Below, one piece after another: positions 1 to 6,527 of a stretch of DNA of 64,000 nucleotides (position 1 is the first letter of the stretch; the number at the start of each line of letters is the position of its first letter). This DNA is from Allocoprobacillus sp002160865 (GTDB lineage Bacteria > Bacillota_I > Bacilli_A > Erysipelotrichales > Coprobacillaceae). The position numbers were made by a program, and so were the translations under genes. The notes under the pieces were generated by a model, which searched no databases, was not told the DNA's origin, and saw nothing but the letters and a program-made list of their open reading frames with translations. Where the stretch lies: positions 2,046,001 through 2,110,000 of the forward strand of contig NZ_AP031415.1 of the NCBI RefSeq assembly GCF_042850985.1. Reading direction: 5' to 3'.

Positions 1-1
1 A

Positions 2-64
2 GTAGACTTTAATGAGGGAGATTATGAAGATTATCTAAAGGCGAAATGGAACAGAGGTCTTTAA
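2..64 (+). CDS. C-terminal tail of a probable MobT/Orf20-type relaxase (partial)
   Basis: An open frame enters from the left edge and ends at TAA after about 20 codons, closing with LKAKWNRGL. By synteny with Tn916, the gene upstream of the ardA block is orf20, the Rep_trans-type relaxase that nicks oriT. Only the acidic-then-basic tail is visible and no catalytic motif can be seen, so the name rests on position. A strong hairpin follows 30 bases downstream. Confidence 0.45.
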   Translation, partial: VDFNEGDYEDYLKAKWNRGL

Positions 65-93
65 TTTCCTCTTGCATGGAAGATACAGCAAAT

Positions 94-156
94 AAAAAGC
101 CCAGTAAAGAGTGCAAAGCACCACCAATGGTGGCAAGGCTCTTGACAGGGCTTTTT
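94..156 (+). terminator. Long composite hairpin terminator/attenuator
   Basis: The outer stem pairs AAAAAGCCC (94-102) with GGGCTTTTT (148-156). An inner stem pairs AAGAG (107-111) with CTCTT (139-143). The tip pairs CACCA (119-123) with TGGTG (128-132). A T-rich tract follows the outer stem on the plus strand, and the A-run on the left could serve the other direction. It separates the relaxase tail from the cargo block. Confidence 0.7.
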
Positions 157-243
157 CTTTTCTGTGATTGATAATCAAGAGGAAGAAAAGAAAAGTGTGT
201 ATTTTCCAAGATAGAAAAATATTAAGAGGTATGCTGATTTTTA

Positions 244-272
244 TTGTGGTGGATATATGGAACTGTTATAAT
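244..272 (+). promoter_or_regulatory. Sigma-A-type promoter of the cargo block
   Basis: TTGTGG at 244-249 and a consensus TATAAT at 267-272 are separated by 17 bases. The first cargo gene starts about 50 bases downstream. The -35 is only a partial match; the -10 is perfect. Confidence 0.55.
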
Positions 273-321
273 ATGGGCATGAAGAAAGCGACAAATTAGA
301 AGTTGTAAGGATGTGTTTCAA

Positions 322-933
322 ATGACAAAAGAAGAACGACAAAAATATAAAGAACTAACAAAAGTTTTGCCTAAAATGCTTAAAGATAAAATTAAAAAAT
401 ATAAGTTTAAGAAAAAAGATTTTATGATTTGGTATAGTACAAAGGAATTATTCTTTGATTTGCTTATTGGTGTGAAAGTAAAGTCAGATGATAAGTGTTA
501 TTGTACTGCTATAGAAACAATCAAACCATTGTGGTTAGATGATTTGTTATGGGATTTATTGAAAATGGAAACCAATAAAAAAGAACCATTAAGTTTGAGA
601 ACTATTGGTGCATTTACAGTTAGCGGTGCTGAATTGTTTAAAAATGAAACAGAATTAAAAGAATGGACAATCAGTGAATTAGAAGAAATCATAGATAATT
701 ATTTAGAACATTTTTATAAAACTGCTCAATCATCTTCAATCTGTGATTTTTACAATAATTTAGAAAATTCTATATACCATGTTGAATTAAGAAAAGCATT
801 ATCATTGATTCACGAGCATAAATATCAAGGTGCTTTAGATTATTTGAAAGACAAAGGTGAAGGTATTTTTAAGAATGGTGATGTATCTATAAATAATGCA
901 ATCAGAGAATACTGTATAAATCAACTTTCATAG
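322..933 (+). CDS. Hypothetical soluble protein, 203 aa
   Basis: I do not recognise a family. The protein is Lys/Glu-rich with no signal peptide or membrane segment. The N-terminal third is strongly basic, and a short hydrophobic strand-rich core follows around residues 40-60. The C-terminal part looks helical. ATG at 322 is preferred: an AAGGA sits 10 bases upstream, while the in-frame GTG at 313 lies only two bases after it. It is first in the cargo operon, behind the TATAAT promoter at 267-272. It resembles small DUF4304-type proteins only loosely, and I do not claim that assignment. Confidence 0.7.
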   Translation: MTKEERQKYKELTKVLPKMLKDKIKKYKFKKKDFMIWYSTKELFFDLLIGVKVKSDDKCYCTAIETIKPLWLDDLLWDLLKMETNKKEPLSLRTIGAFTVSGAELFKNETELKEWTISELEEIIDNYLEHFYKTAQSSSICDFYNNLENSIYHVELRKALSLIHEHKYQGALDYLKDKGEGIFKNGDVSINNAIREYCINQLS

Positions 934-943
934 ATGGATAAAA

Positions 944-977
944 TCCAGTTTGTAGTGCAGTAAATTCCAGTTTGTAG
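944..977. repeat. 12-bp direct repeat pair
   Basis: TCCAGTTTGTAG occurs at 944-955 and again at 966-977, in the short gap between the first two cargo genes. The repeats are separated by 10 bases. No function can be assigned. Confidence 0.5.
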
Positions 978-1016
978 AACTGTATTAAATCATCAAATCA
1001 CATAGAGGTGGCGATT

Positions 1017-1760
1017 ATGCGATATAAAAAATTTTTATTAGGTGTTATAGCAAGCGTGCTTTGTCTAGGACTATTAAATGGTTGTAGCAGTTATTCGCAT
1101 GATTTTAACTCTAGTGAAGAAGCACAAAAATATATCTTATCCAAATTAAAGGACAAATACAATGAAGAATTTATTATTACAGAAGTGAAGAAGTACAAAG
1201 AAGAAAAAATAGGATTAAACTGGATTATGGCAGAAGTTTCCAGTAAAGAAAATTCTTCTCAAACTGCTACTATATATACACGAAATACTGGACTTTTTGA
1301 GGATAGTTACCATGTTTATTACTATTCTGATGAAATAAAAGAACTTGCAACTCCTTTATTTCAAGATAAGCCTTTTATAAGAGGTTATCAAATTGAAGTT
1401 CAAGGGCATACAACCACGACAGAATGGAATGGTAAGGAAAGTGTAGAAGAATATCTGAAAAAAAGGGAATATGAAATAGAAACAAGTATATATCTTAATG
1501 AGGGAAAAACTGATAAAGAATATGCAGAAGAACTTTCCTATATCATGCAAGAAATTGTAGAAAGTGATTTGGTTTTTAATATTTCAGTATATACAAGCGA
1601 TGATAACCTTATTTTCTATTCTCTACCAGAACAGCACAGTCAACCAGACGTAGAAGTGATTTTGGAAAAAATGGCAGATGTTAAAAGACAACAAAAAACG
1701 CAAAAAGATTATAAGGAATGGAAGAAACAAAATCAGAACAATGAAACAAATTCTGATTGA
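1017..1760 (+). CDS. Putative lipoprotein, 247 aa
   Basis: The N-terminus is a lipoprotein signal peptide: a short basic start (MRYKK), a hydrophobic stretch, and the lipobox LLNGC, whose Cys would be lipidated, anchoring the protein outside the membrane. The rest is hydrophilic and ends in a Lys/Gln/Asn-rich tail. ATG at 1017 is chosen over GTG at 1008 because AGAGGTGG at 1003-1010 sits at a normal distance from it. No domain is recognised. It lies in a run with two membrane proteins, so an envelope function is likely. Confidence 0.72.
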   Translation: MRYKKFLLGVIASVLCLGLLNGCSSYSHDFNSSEEAQKYILSKLKDKYNEEFIITEVKKYKEEKIGLNWIMAEVSSKENSSQTATIYTRNTGLFEDSYHVYYYSDEIKELATPLFQDKPFIRGYQIEVQGHTTTTEWNGKESVEEYLKKREYEIETSIYLNEGKTDKEYAEELSYIMQEIVESDLVFNISVYTSDDNLIFYSLPEQHSQPDVEVILEKMADVKRQQKTQKDYKEWKKQNQNNETNSD

Positions 1761-1783
1761 TGTAGTAATAAAGGAGTGAAAAA

Positions 1784-2295
1784 ATGATTTACGAACCCGA
1801 AAATCTAAAAAAGAAAAGAGCAATGTATGAAAAAAAGATAAATGGCTCATTAGATTAGCCTTTCTATTTTGGGCGGTACTGCTATTTATTTATGTGAACA
1901 TAGTAATTCCCTATGTAAAATCAACAATTGGTTTTTTAGGCATTATCGTTGGTGGTATTGCCGTTATTACTATTGTTTATTTCTTTATCATGTTCTTTGT
2001 TTTAATGCGTAGAGGATATCAGTTTAGAAAAATGAATAACGATATTGTAAGAGAATATCAAGAAAATAAAAATGGAGAACTCTTTTTAGAAAAACTTCTT
2101 GCAATGGATATGAAGCCTAAAGATATGCAAGATGAAATGACATGGTATCTTAATATTGCAACTGCATTTAATGTATTAGGTAAACGAAATGAAAGTATTG
2201 CTTTGTTTAAACAATTAGAAGAAGTTGCAACAGAAAAAGATAAAGAATTGATTCAGAATAGTATTAAATTTGTGCAAGAACAGTTAGAAAAATAA
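1784..2295 (+). CDS. Membrane protein with TPR-like tail, split across two frames at a slippery heptamer
   Basis: Translation should start at ATG 1784, which has AAGGAG seven bases upstream. This frame encodes 18 residues to Lys, then runs to a TAG at 1856. At 1831-1837 the sequence A AAA AAG lies exactly in the zero-frame register of the classical -1 slippery heptamer. A -1 shift continues as GAT AAA TGG into a hydrophobic segment and the longer frame ending at 2295, giving about 170 residues. The product would have two membrane helices (about residues 22-70) and a helical cytosolic tail resembling one TPR hairpin. The GTG at 1894 has no ribosome site and would cut off the first helix. A recent indel in the A-run is the alternative explanation. 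Confidence 0.65.
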
Positions 2296-2338
2296 TAGTG
2301 ATTAAGTAGTAAGGGAAAATCAAAGGAGCGATTAGGTA

Positions 2339-2923
2339 ATGACAATTCTTATTTATTTTTTAACAATAGTATTTGGTATAGTATGTTTTGTGATTATGAA
2401 AAAGAAACGCTATAAAGTCATGCCACTTATCTGTTTGATTATGTTTATTTGTTTCATTGGCTGTGGAATTATTTCTATTTTATCTTTAACTTTGCCATAT
2501 GGTGAGCTTTTGTTTTATCCGTTTGGAGCGACTATATTTGGTTTGATATTTATTTTGGTTGGGGTAAATGATTTATATTCGTTATTGCGTTGTAGAGAAA
2601 AAGTGGACGGCGTGTATTGTGGCTATAATACATATTATGGTGGCAATGGCATTTCTACACAATCTCCAATATTTGAATATACATATAACGGAACTTATTA
2701 TCGTGAGCAAACAACACAGAATATTTCTCATAAAAGATTAAATAGGAGTATGACACAAGGAAATGTATATAGTATATATATTGACCCAAAGCACCCAGCA
2801 GTATTTATTCTGGCTAAAAAAATTAACATAGGAACAATAGTTTCGATAATATTAGGGTTATTTCTATTTACTGGTGGAATTGATTCATTATTAAAATTTT
2901 TGTCTATGTTATTAGGGCGATAG
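2339..2923 (+). CDS. DUF3592-like membrane protein, 194 aa
   Basis: Three hydrophobic segments fill the first 80 residues, an exposed domain occupies about residues 85-160, and a final helix lies near 165-185. The exposed part has the DUF3592 pattern: a Gly/Tyr-rich strand region, then SPIFEYTYNGTYY, then GNVYSIYIDPKHP, where the family has a YdPxxP motif. Function in the family is unknown. ATG 2339 follows AAAGGAG at normal spacing. It closes the first cargo transcription unit, and terminator hairpins follow within 50 bases. Confidence 0.65.
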   Translation: MTILIYFLTIVFGIVCFVIMKKKRYKVMPLICLIMFICFIGCGIISILSLTLPYGELLFYPFGATIFGLIFILVGVNDLYSLLRCREKVDGVYCGYNTYYGGNGISTQSPIFEYTYNGTYYREQTTQNISHKRLNRSMTQGNVYSIYIDPKHPAVFILAKKINIGTIVSIILGLFLFTGGIDSLLKFLSMLLGR

Positions 2924-2970
2924 TATATACCTTGTTAGTAAATTGTCTGATAACCTTATATCACATATAG

Positions 2971-3034
2971 AGCAGTTAGTCTTAGGATTGACTGCTTTTA
3001 AAAAAGACATCATTATATCTAAATGATGTCTTTT
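2971..3034 (+). terminator. Two consecutive terminator hairpins
   Basis: The first stem pairs 2971-2981 with 2986-2996 with G-T wobbles. The second is perfect, AAAAGACATCATT (3002-3014) with AATGATGTCTTTT (3022-3034), ending in a T-run. Both insulate the unknown genes from the CBASS operon. Confidence 0.8.
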
Positions 3035-3064
3035 GGGTATTATTTTATAGGTCATATCAAGGCT

Positions 3065-3099
3065 CATTCAATCGTGGTAAATTCGTGGTAAAATGAATG
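3065..3099. repeat. Tandem TCGTGGTAAA repeats inside an inverted repeat
   Basis: TCGTGGTAAA is present at 3072-3081 and, offset by 12 bases, at 3084-3092/3. CATTCA (3065-3070) and TGAATG (3094-3099) flank them as an inverted repeat. The rest of the 303-base gap before the CD-NTase holds only the terminators on the left and AT-rich promoter-like sequence on the right (TATAAT at 3162-3167 and 3181-3186, without clear -35 boxes). A recombination or regulator site is possible but unproven. Confidence 0.4.
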
Positions 3100-3226
3100 T
3101 TTTTTTATACTTCAAAATGCTTGAAAGTCTAGTGTTTATGCGGATAATCGAAAATTAGGTATATAATTTTAAATAACTGATATAATTTACTTATGTAAAA
3201 AATCATTTAAAGGTGGTAATTTATCC

Positions 3227-4141
3227 GTGGCAAATTTCAGTGAAGAAACTTTAAAAAGTTGGTATAAACCGGCTAGTGAAACCGAAGATACAAAAATAAA
3301 TAACGTTATTAATATGATAAAAAAAGCCATTCAAAGTAGTGACGAATTTGATTCGCTTAAATACGAAATATTTGTTCAAGGGTCTTATGGAAACAATACA
3401 AATGTAAGAGTAAATAGTGACGTTGATGTGAATGTAATGCTTACCAGTACATTTTTTACTTGTTATCCTGAAGGAAAAAATGATGCCGATTATTCATTTT
3501 CTGAGGGCACTATTTCTTATTCTGATTATAAAGAACGTGTAATTCGCGCTTTAAAAAAGAAATTTGGAGCTGACAGTATCTCTTTGGGGAATAAATCTGT
3601 TAAAATCTCATCAAATTCCTACAGAGTAAATGCAGATTGTGTAATTAGTATGCAGTATAGAAATTATAATGTAATTAACAGTACAAATCCTAACAACTAT
3701 GTTGAAGGAATTAAATATTTTGCTAATGATGGAAAAACCGTTATCAATTATCCAAAAGAACATATTGAAAATGGTAACTCTAAAAATGTTGCGACTAACC
3801 ATCAATACAAAAAATTAGTAAGAATTTTTAAACGAGTACGCAATAAAATGTCGGAAGAAGGATTAATTGAAAAAGATAAGATTACTTCTTTTCTTGTAGA
3901 ATGTTTAGTATGGAACATACCTAACACTACCATTACAAAATATTCAACATGGAATGAGACTGTCAAACAAGCAATTATATATTTATATCATGCTATAAAA
4001 GACAATAAATGCTCTGAATGGGGTGAAGTTAGTGATTGGCTGTATTTATTTCATAGTAGCAGAAAATGGACAAAAGATGACGCACAAGATTTTTTATTGA
4101 AAATGTGGATATATATGGGGTATGGAAATGAAAACAATTAA
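3227..4141 (+). CDS. CBASS CD-NTase (cyclic oligonucleotide synthase), CdnE-like
   Basis: This is a cGAS/DncV-like nucleotidyltransferase of 304 residues. The polymerase-beta signature is clear: GS at 52-53 followed by D65 and D67 in SDVDVNV, and a third acidic residue at D137 in NADCVIS. Together these would hold the two catalytic metals. Members of the family make a cyclic di- or trinucleotide on phage infection; the product here cannot be read from sequence. GTG 3227 has AAAGGTGG ten bases upstream. The effector gene downstream overlaps its end, the usual type I CBASS layout with no Cap2/Cap3 genes. Codon use is AT-rich like the rest of the cargo. Confidence 0.9.
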   Translation: MANFSEETLKSWYKPASETEDTKINNVINMIKKAIQSSDEFDSLKYEIFVQGSYGNNTNVRVNSDVDVNVMLTSTFFTCYPEGKNDADYSFSEGTISYSDYKERVIRALKKKFGADSISLGNKSVKISSNSYRVNADCVISMQYRNYNVINSTNPNNYVEGIKYFANDGKTVINYPKEHIENGNSKNVATNHQYKKLVRIFKRVRNKMSEEGLIEKDKITSFLVECLVWNIPNTTITKYSTWNETVKQAIIYLYHAIKDNKCSEWGEVSDWLYLFHSSRKWTKDDAQDFLLKMWIYMGYGNENN

Positions 4142-4718
4142 TACGAAAATAATGACATACGTCCTCGTTGGATTGGTAGTAGTGACAGTACTTATAACCT
4201 ATACCTTAAATGACAGTACTATTGATTTGAACTTTTGTATTGAATGCATTACAAAATCTGTCACGGTAGTTTCTATTTTCTTATTCCTTTTTAGTACTAT
4301 TTTATGGAAAATGCGCATATTTCAAAGATGGCTTGTATTAGTACCGAATTTAAATGGAATCTGGGAAGGTGAAATTCAATCGGATTGGATTGATCCAAAC
4401 ACAAATGAAAAAATACCACCAATAGAAGCAACTTTAATAATTAAGCAATCACTATTTCATGTGAGTTGCATTATGAAAACAGATGAAATGACAAGTCGCA
4501 GTATGGCATATGGCTTTAATCTTGACCCTGATAATCAACTAACACAATTATCATATACTTATATCAGTACACCTCTTCAAACAATTCAAGAAAAAAGCAG
4601 AATTCATTATGGTTCAGTTCTTTTTGATATTGAAGAAAAAGAACTGAATGGTAATTATTGGACGGGAAGAAAAACGACTGGTATAATAAAAATGAAATGG
4701 AAATGCAAACTAAACTAA
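4128..4718 (+). CDS. cap15: Cap15-like CBASS membrane effector (2TM plus beta-barrel)
   Basis: Two hydrophobic helices (about residues 9-27 and 40-58) are followed by a strand-rich domain of about 120 residues. It begins LVPNLNGIWEGEI and ends NYWTGRKTTGIIKMKW, the pattern of the Cap15 beta-barrel. In characterised Cap15 proteins the barrel binds the CD-NTase product and oligomerisation in the inner membrane disrupts it, killing the infected cell. The 196-residue length fits. ATG 4128 has GGGG at a suitable distance; the ATG at 4122 is also possible. Either start overlaps the CD-NTase 3' end, so the pair should be translationally coupled. The effector assignment rests on topology, motif pattern and context. 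Confidence 0.82.
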   Translation: MKTINTKIMTYVLVGLVVVTVLITYTLNDSTIDLNFCIECITKSVTVVSIFLFLFSTILWKMRIFQRWLVLVPNLNGIWEGEIQSDWIDPNTNEKIPPIEATLIIKQSLFHVSCIMKTDEMTSRSMAYGFNLDPDNQLTQLSYTYISTPLQTIQEKSRIHYGSVLFDIEEKELNGNYWTGRKTTGIIKMKWKCKLN

Positions 4719-4730
4719 AAGAAAAATTAG

Positions 4731-4763
4731 GCAGTAAATCTACAAGGTTTGCTGCTTTTTTTA
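4731..4763 (+). terminator. Terminator of the CBASS operon
   Basis: GCAGTAAA (4731-4738) pairs with TTTGCTGC (4748-4755) through one wobble and is followed by a run of T. It marks the right limit of the AT-rich cargo. Confidence 0.8.
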
Positions 4764-4790
4764 TGCAAATTTTTAAGATTGGAGGACAAC

Positions 4791-5033
4791 ATGAAAACAG
4801 ATATTTTTGAGGATATGAAAGACTGTATCGGCTGCCATGTTTCTGACCTGCCCTACCATAAACGTGAGGTATGGGAGGAAATCAAACGACAGATACCGCT
4901 TGCATATCCGAAAGAACAGTTAGAAAAATTCTCTCATTATGTGTTCGGTGTAGATTATGCTGTTATAATGGGAATACTGGAAATGAGGAAAGGAAGTGAT
5001 AAGCCTTGCAGGAAATGCGAATCTATCTTTTAA
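4791..5033 (+). CDS. Small ICE protein upstream of ardA (Orf19 position), 80 aa
   Basis: ATG 4791 has GGAGG five bases upstream, so the 14 codons upstream in frame are not used. The product is an 80-residue protein with six Cys/His-type residues (CIGCH near residues 10-14 and CRKC near the end), possibly a small metal-binding protein. It overlaps the first ardA by 19 bases and sits where Tn916 carries orf19. From here onward the base composition shifts to the GC-richer ICE backbone. Function unknown. Confidence 0.7.
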   Translation: MKTDIFEDMKDCIGCHVSDLPYHKREVWEEIKRQIPLAYPKEQLEKFSHYVFGVDYAVIMGILEMRKGSDKPCRKCESIF

Positions 5034-5509
5034 ACAATACAAAGCCTTACCATGACGAGGACGACGGTTACTCTGGTGACTGGTTTAGCTGCCCTGTGGA
5101 CTTTGAGGAAGTCAGAGAAAAACTCGGTGTGGAACATGAAGAACAGATTGAGATTGCGGACTATGAGCTGCCCTTTGATGTACACAGCGATATGCCGCTT
5201 TGGGAAATCAATGCCAACTGTCGCATGGTTCTTGAAATGGAGGGTACGCCTATTGGTAATGAAATGAAAGCCATTCAGCAGAAATGGTTTGCCAGCTTTG
5301 ATGAATTTATTGACCATAAGGACGAGATACGTTACTATGATGTGGGGGACGGTGCGGCACTGGCAGAATACCTTATCCGTGAGGAATCCGTTTTCGGTGA
5401 GATTCCCCACGAACTTCTAAAACATATCGACTACCATTCCTACGGAAGTGAACTGGAAATGGACGACAGATACCTTTTTACAACAAGCGGCGTATTCCGT
5501 TATCAGTAA
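5015..5509 (+). CDS. ardA: Antirestriction protein ArdA, copy 1
   Basis: The 164-residue acidic protein matches Tn916 Orf18/ArdA in length and pattern: MRIYLLN start, a Gly-Asp-Trp-Phe segment near residue 22, the DYELPFDV motif near 50 and the HIDYHSYGSELEMDDRY end. ArdA mimics B-form DNA and blocks type I restriction enzymes as the element enters a new cell. ATG 5015 is preferred over TTG 5006. It overlaps the upstream small gene and is followed after 23 bases by a second ardA. Confidence 0.9.
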   Translation: MRIYLLNNTKPYHDEDDGYSGDWFSCPVDFEEVREKLGVEHEEQIEIADYELPFDVHSDMPLWEINANCRMVLEMEGTPIGNEMKAIQQKWFASFDEFIDHKDEIRYYDVGDGAALAEYLIREESVFGEIPHELLKHIDYHSYGSELEMDDRYLFTTSGVFRYQ

Positions 5510-5532
5510 AGGGGTGATGTAATATAGAAGAA

Positions 5533-6021
5533 ATGCGAGTTTATATCGCCAATCTTGGAAAATATAACGAGGGTGAGCTTGTAGGTGCGTGGTTCACTCC
5601 GCCTGTCGATTATGACGAAATGGCAGAACGTATCGGCTTGAATGAGCGATACGAAGAATACGCTATCCATGATTACGAGCTGCCCTTTGAGATTGACGAA
5701 TACACACCAATAGAGGAAGTCAACCGCCTTTGTGAAATGGTGAAGGACTTACCAGAGGATATACAGGACGAACTTTCAGAGCTGCTCTGCTATTACAGCA
5801 GTTTGGAAGAATTGTGCGAACACGCAGACGATATTATCCATTATCCCGATTGTGACGATATGACAGACGTTGCCTATTACTTCATAGATGAATGTCAAAG
5901 TCTGGGTGAAATACCAGACAGGATAAGAAACTACATAGATTATGAAGCCTACGGGCGTGACCTTGATTTAGAGGGGCGTTTTGTCGTCACCAATCATGGC
6001 GTGTTTGAATGTCCGTACTGA
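5533..6021 (+). CDS. ardA: Antirestriction protein ArdA, copy 2
   Basis: A second ArdA of 162 residues is highly acidic, with the same landmarks as copy 1: MRVYIANL start, GAWFTPPVDYDE, DYELPFEIDEY and a YIDYEAYGRDLDLEGRF end. The two copies are only moderately alike, so this is an old duplication or separate acquisition rather than a recent one. Tn916 itself carries one ardA. Two variants could broaden the restriction enzymes blocked. Terminator hairpins follow at 6050-6110. Confidence 0.9.
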   Translation: MRVYIANLGKYNEGELVGAWFTPPVDYDEMAERIGLNERYEEYAIHDYELPFEIDEYTPIEEVNRLCEMVKDLPEDIQDELSELLCYYSSLEELCEHADDIIHYPDCDDMTDVAYYFIDECQSLGEIPDRIRNYIDYEAYGRDLDLEGRFVVTNHGVFECPY

Positions 6022-6049
6022 CAATTACAACTGAATATTTTATCATCAA

Positions 6050-6110
6050 CCAGTGAAATGACACTGGTATTTTTTATGCAGCAGCCTTGAAATATAGGCT
6101 GCTGTTTCCA
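6050..6110 (+). terminator. Paired hairpins after ardA
   Basis: CCAGTG (6050-6055) pairs with CACTGG (6062-6067) and is followed by TATTTTTT. A second perfect stem pairs CAGCAGCCT (6079-6087) with AGGCTGCTG (6096-6104), followed by TTTCC. They could reduce read-through from ardA into the transfer operon. Confidence 0.65.
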
Positions 6111-6137
6111 TTTTAGAAAAGAAAGGAGCTGTAAAAA

Positions 6138-6527
6138 TTGAAGAAAATCAAAAGCTATACAAGCATATGGAGCGTGGAGAAAGTCATTTATGCAATCAAC
6201 GACTTTCAGCTCCCGTTTCCTCTCACGTTCAGTCAGATGGCTTGGTTTGTGGTGTCGCTGTTTGTGGTGATTCTCTTTGGGGAGCTGCCGCCCTTTAACA
6301 TGATTGACGGGGCGTTCCTCAAATACTTTGGAATCCCTGTGGCGTTTACTTGGTTCGTATCGCAAAAGACCTTTGACGGAAAGAAGCCTTTCGGATTCTT
6401 GAAATCGGCTGTCACCTTTGCCTTACGTCCCAAAGTGACCTATGCAGGAAACGCCATCAAGCTGAAACATGAGAAATTCAATCCCGTTATTACAGCAGTT
6501 AGGAGTGTGATGTATGTTCCCGATTAA
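6138..6527 (+). CDS. tcpE: TcpE family conjugal transfer protein (Orf17)
   Basis: A 129-residue protein of the TcpE/Orf17 family. A basic N-terminus (KKIKSYTSIW) is followed by two membrane helices (about residues 30-50 and 58-75) and a basic C-terminal tail. TcpE is an inner-membrane part of the Gram-positive mating channel. The TTG start at 6138 has AAAGGAGCTG upstream. The stop overlaps the start of the VirB4 gene by 14 bases, as in Tn916. Confidence 0.88.
   Translation: MKKIKSYTSIWSVEKVIYAINDFQLPFPLTFSQMAWFVVSLFVVILFGELPPFNMIDGAFLKYFGIPVAFTWFVSQKTFDGKKPFGFLKSAVTFALRPKVTYAGNAIKLKHEKFNPVITAVRSVMYVPD

Larger units (their letters stand above)
273..4763 (+). other. AT-rich cargo block between relaxase tail and antirestriction genes
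   Basis: Six same-strand genes lie between the hairpin at 94-156 and the terminator at 4,731-4,763: three or four envelope-associated proteins of unknown role and a CD-NTase/Cap15 pair. Base composition is visibly poorer in G and C than in the adjacent transfer genes from 4,791 onward. In Tn916 this interval between orf20 and orf18 is short, so the block is an insertion into the backbone. Tandem terminators at 2,971-3,034 split it into two transcription units. Confidence 0.7.

Noticed and set aside
9..209. Minus-strand 66-residue open frame at the left edge
   Set aside because: It runs through the composite hairpin and the relaxase tail, has no ribosome site, and its apparent composition is imposed by the inverted repeats.
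1894..2295. GTG 1894 as the independent start of a 133-residue protein
   Set aside because: No ribosome site, and it would cut the first membrane helix, which continues upstream to the slippery heptamer in the same frame.
5030..5410. 126-residue minus-strand frame inside the first ardA
   Set aside because: Antisense shadow of a well-supported gene; no ribosome site and no recognisable domain.
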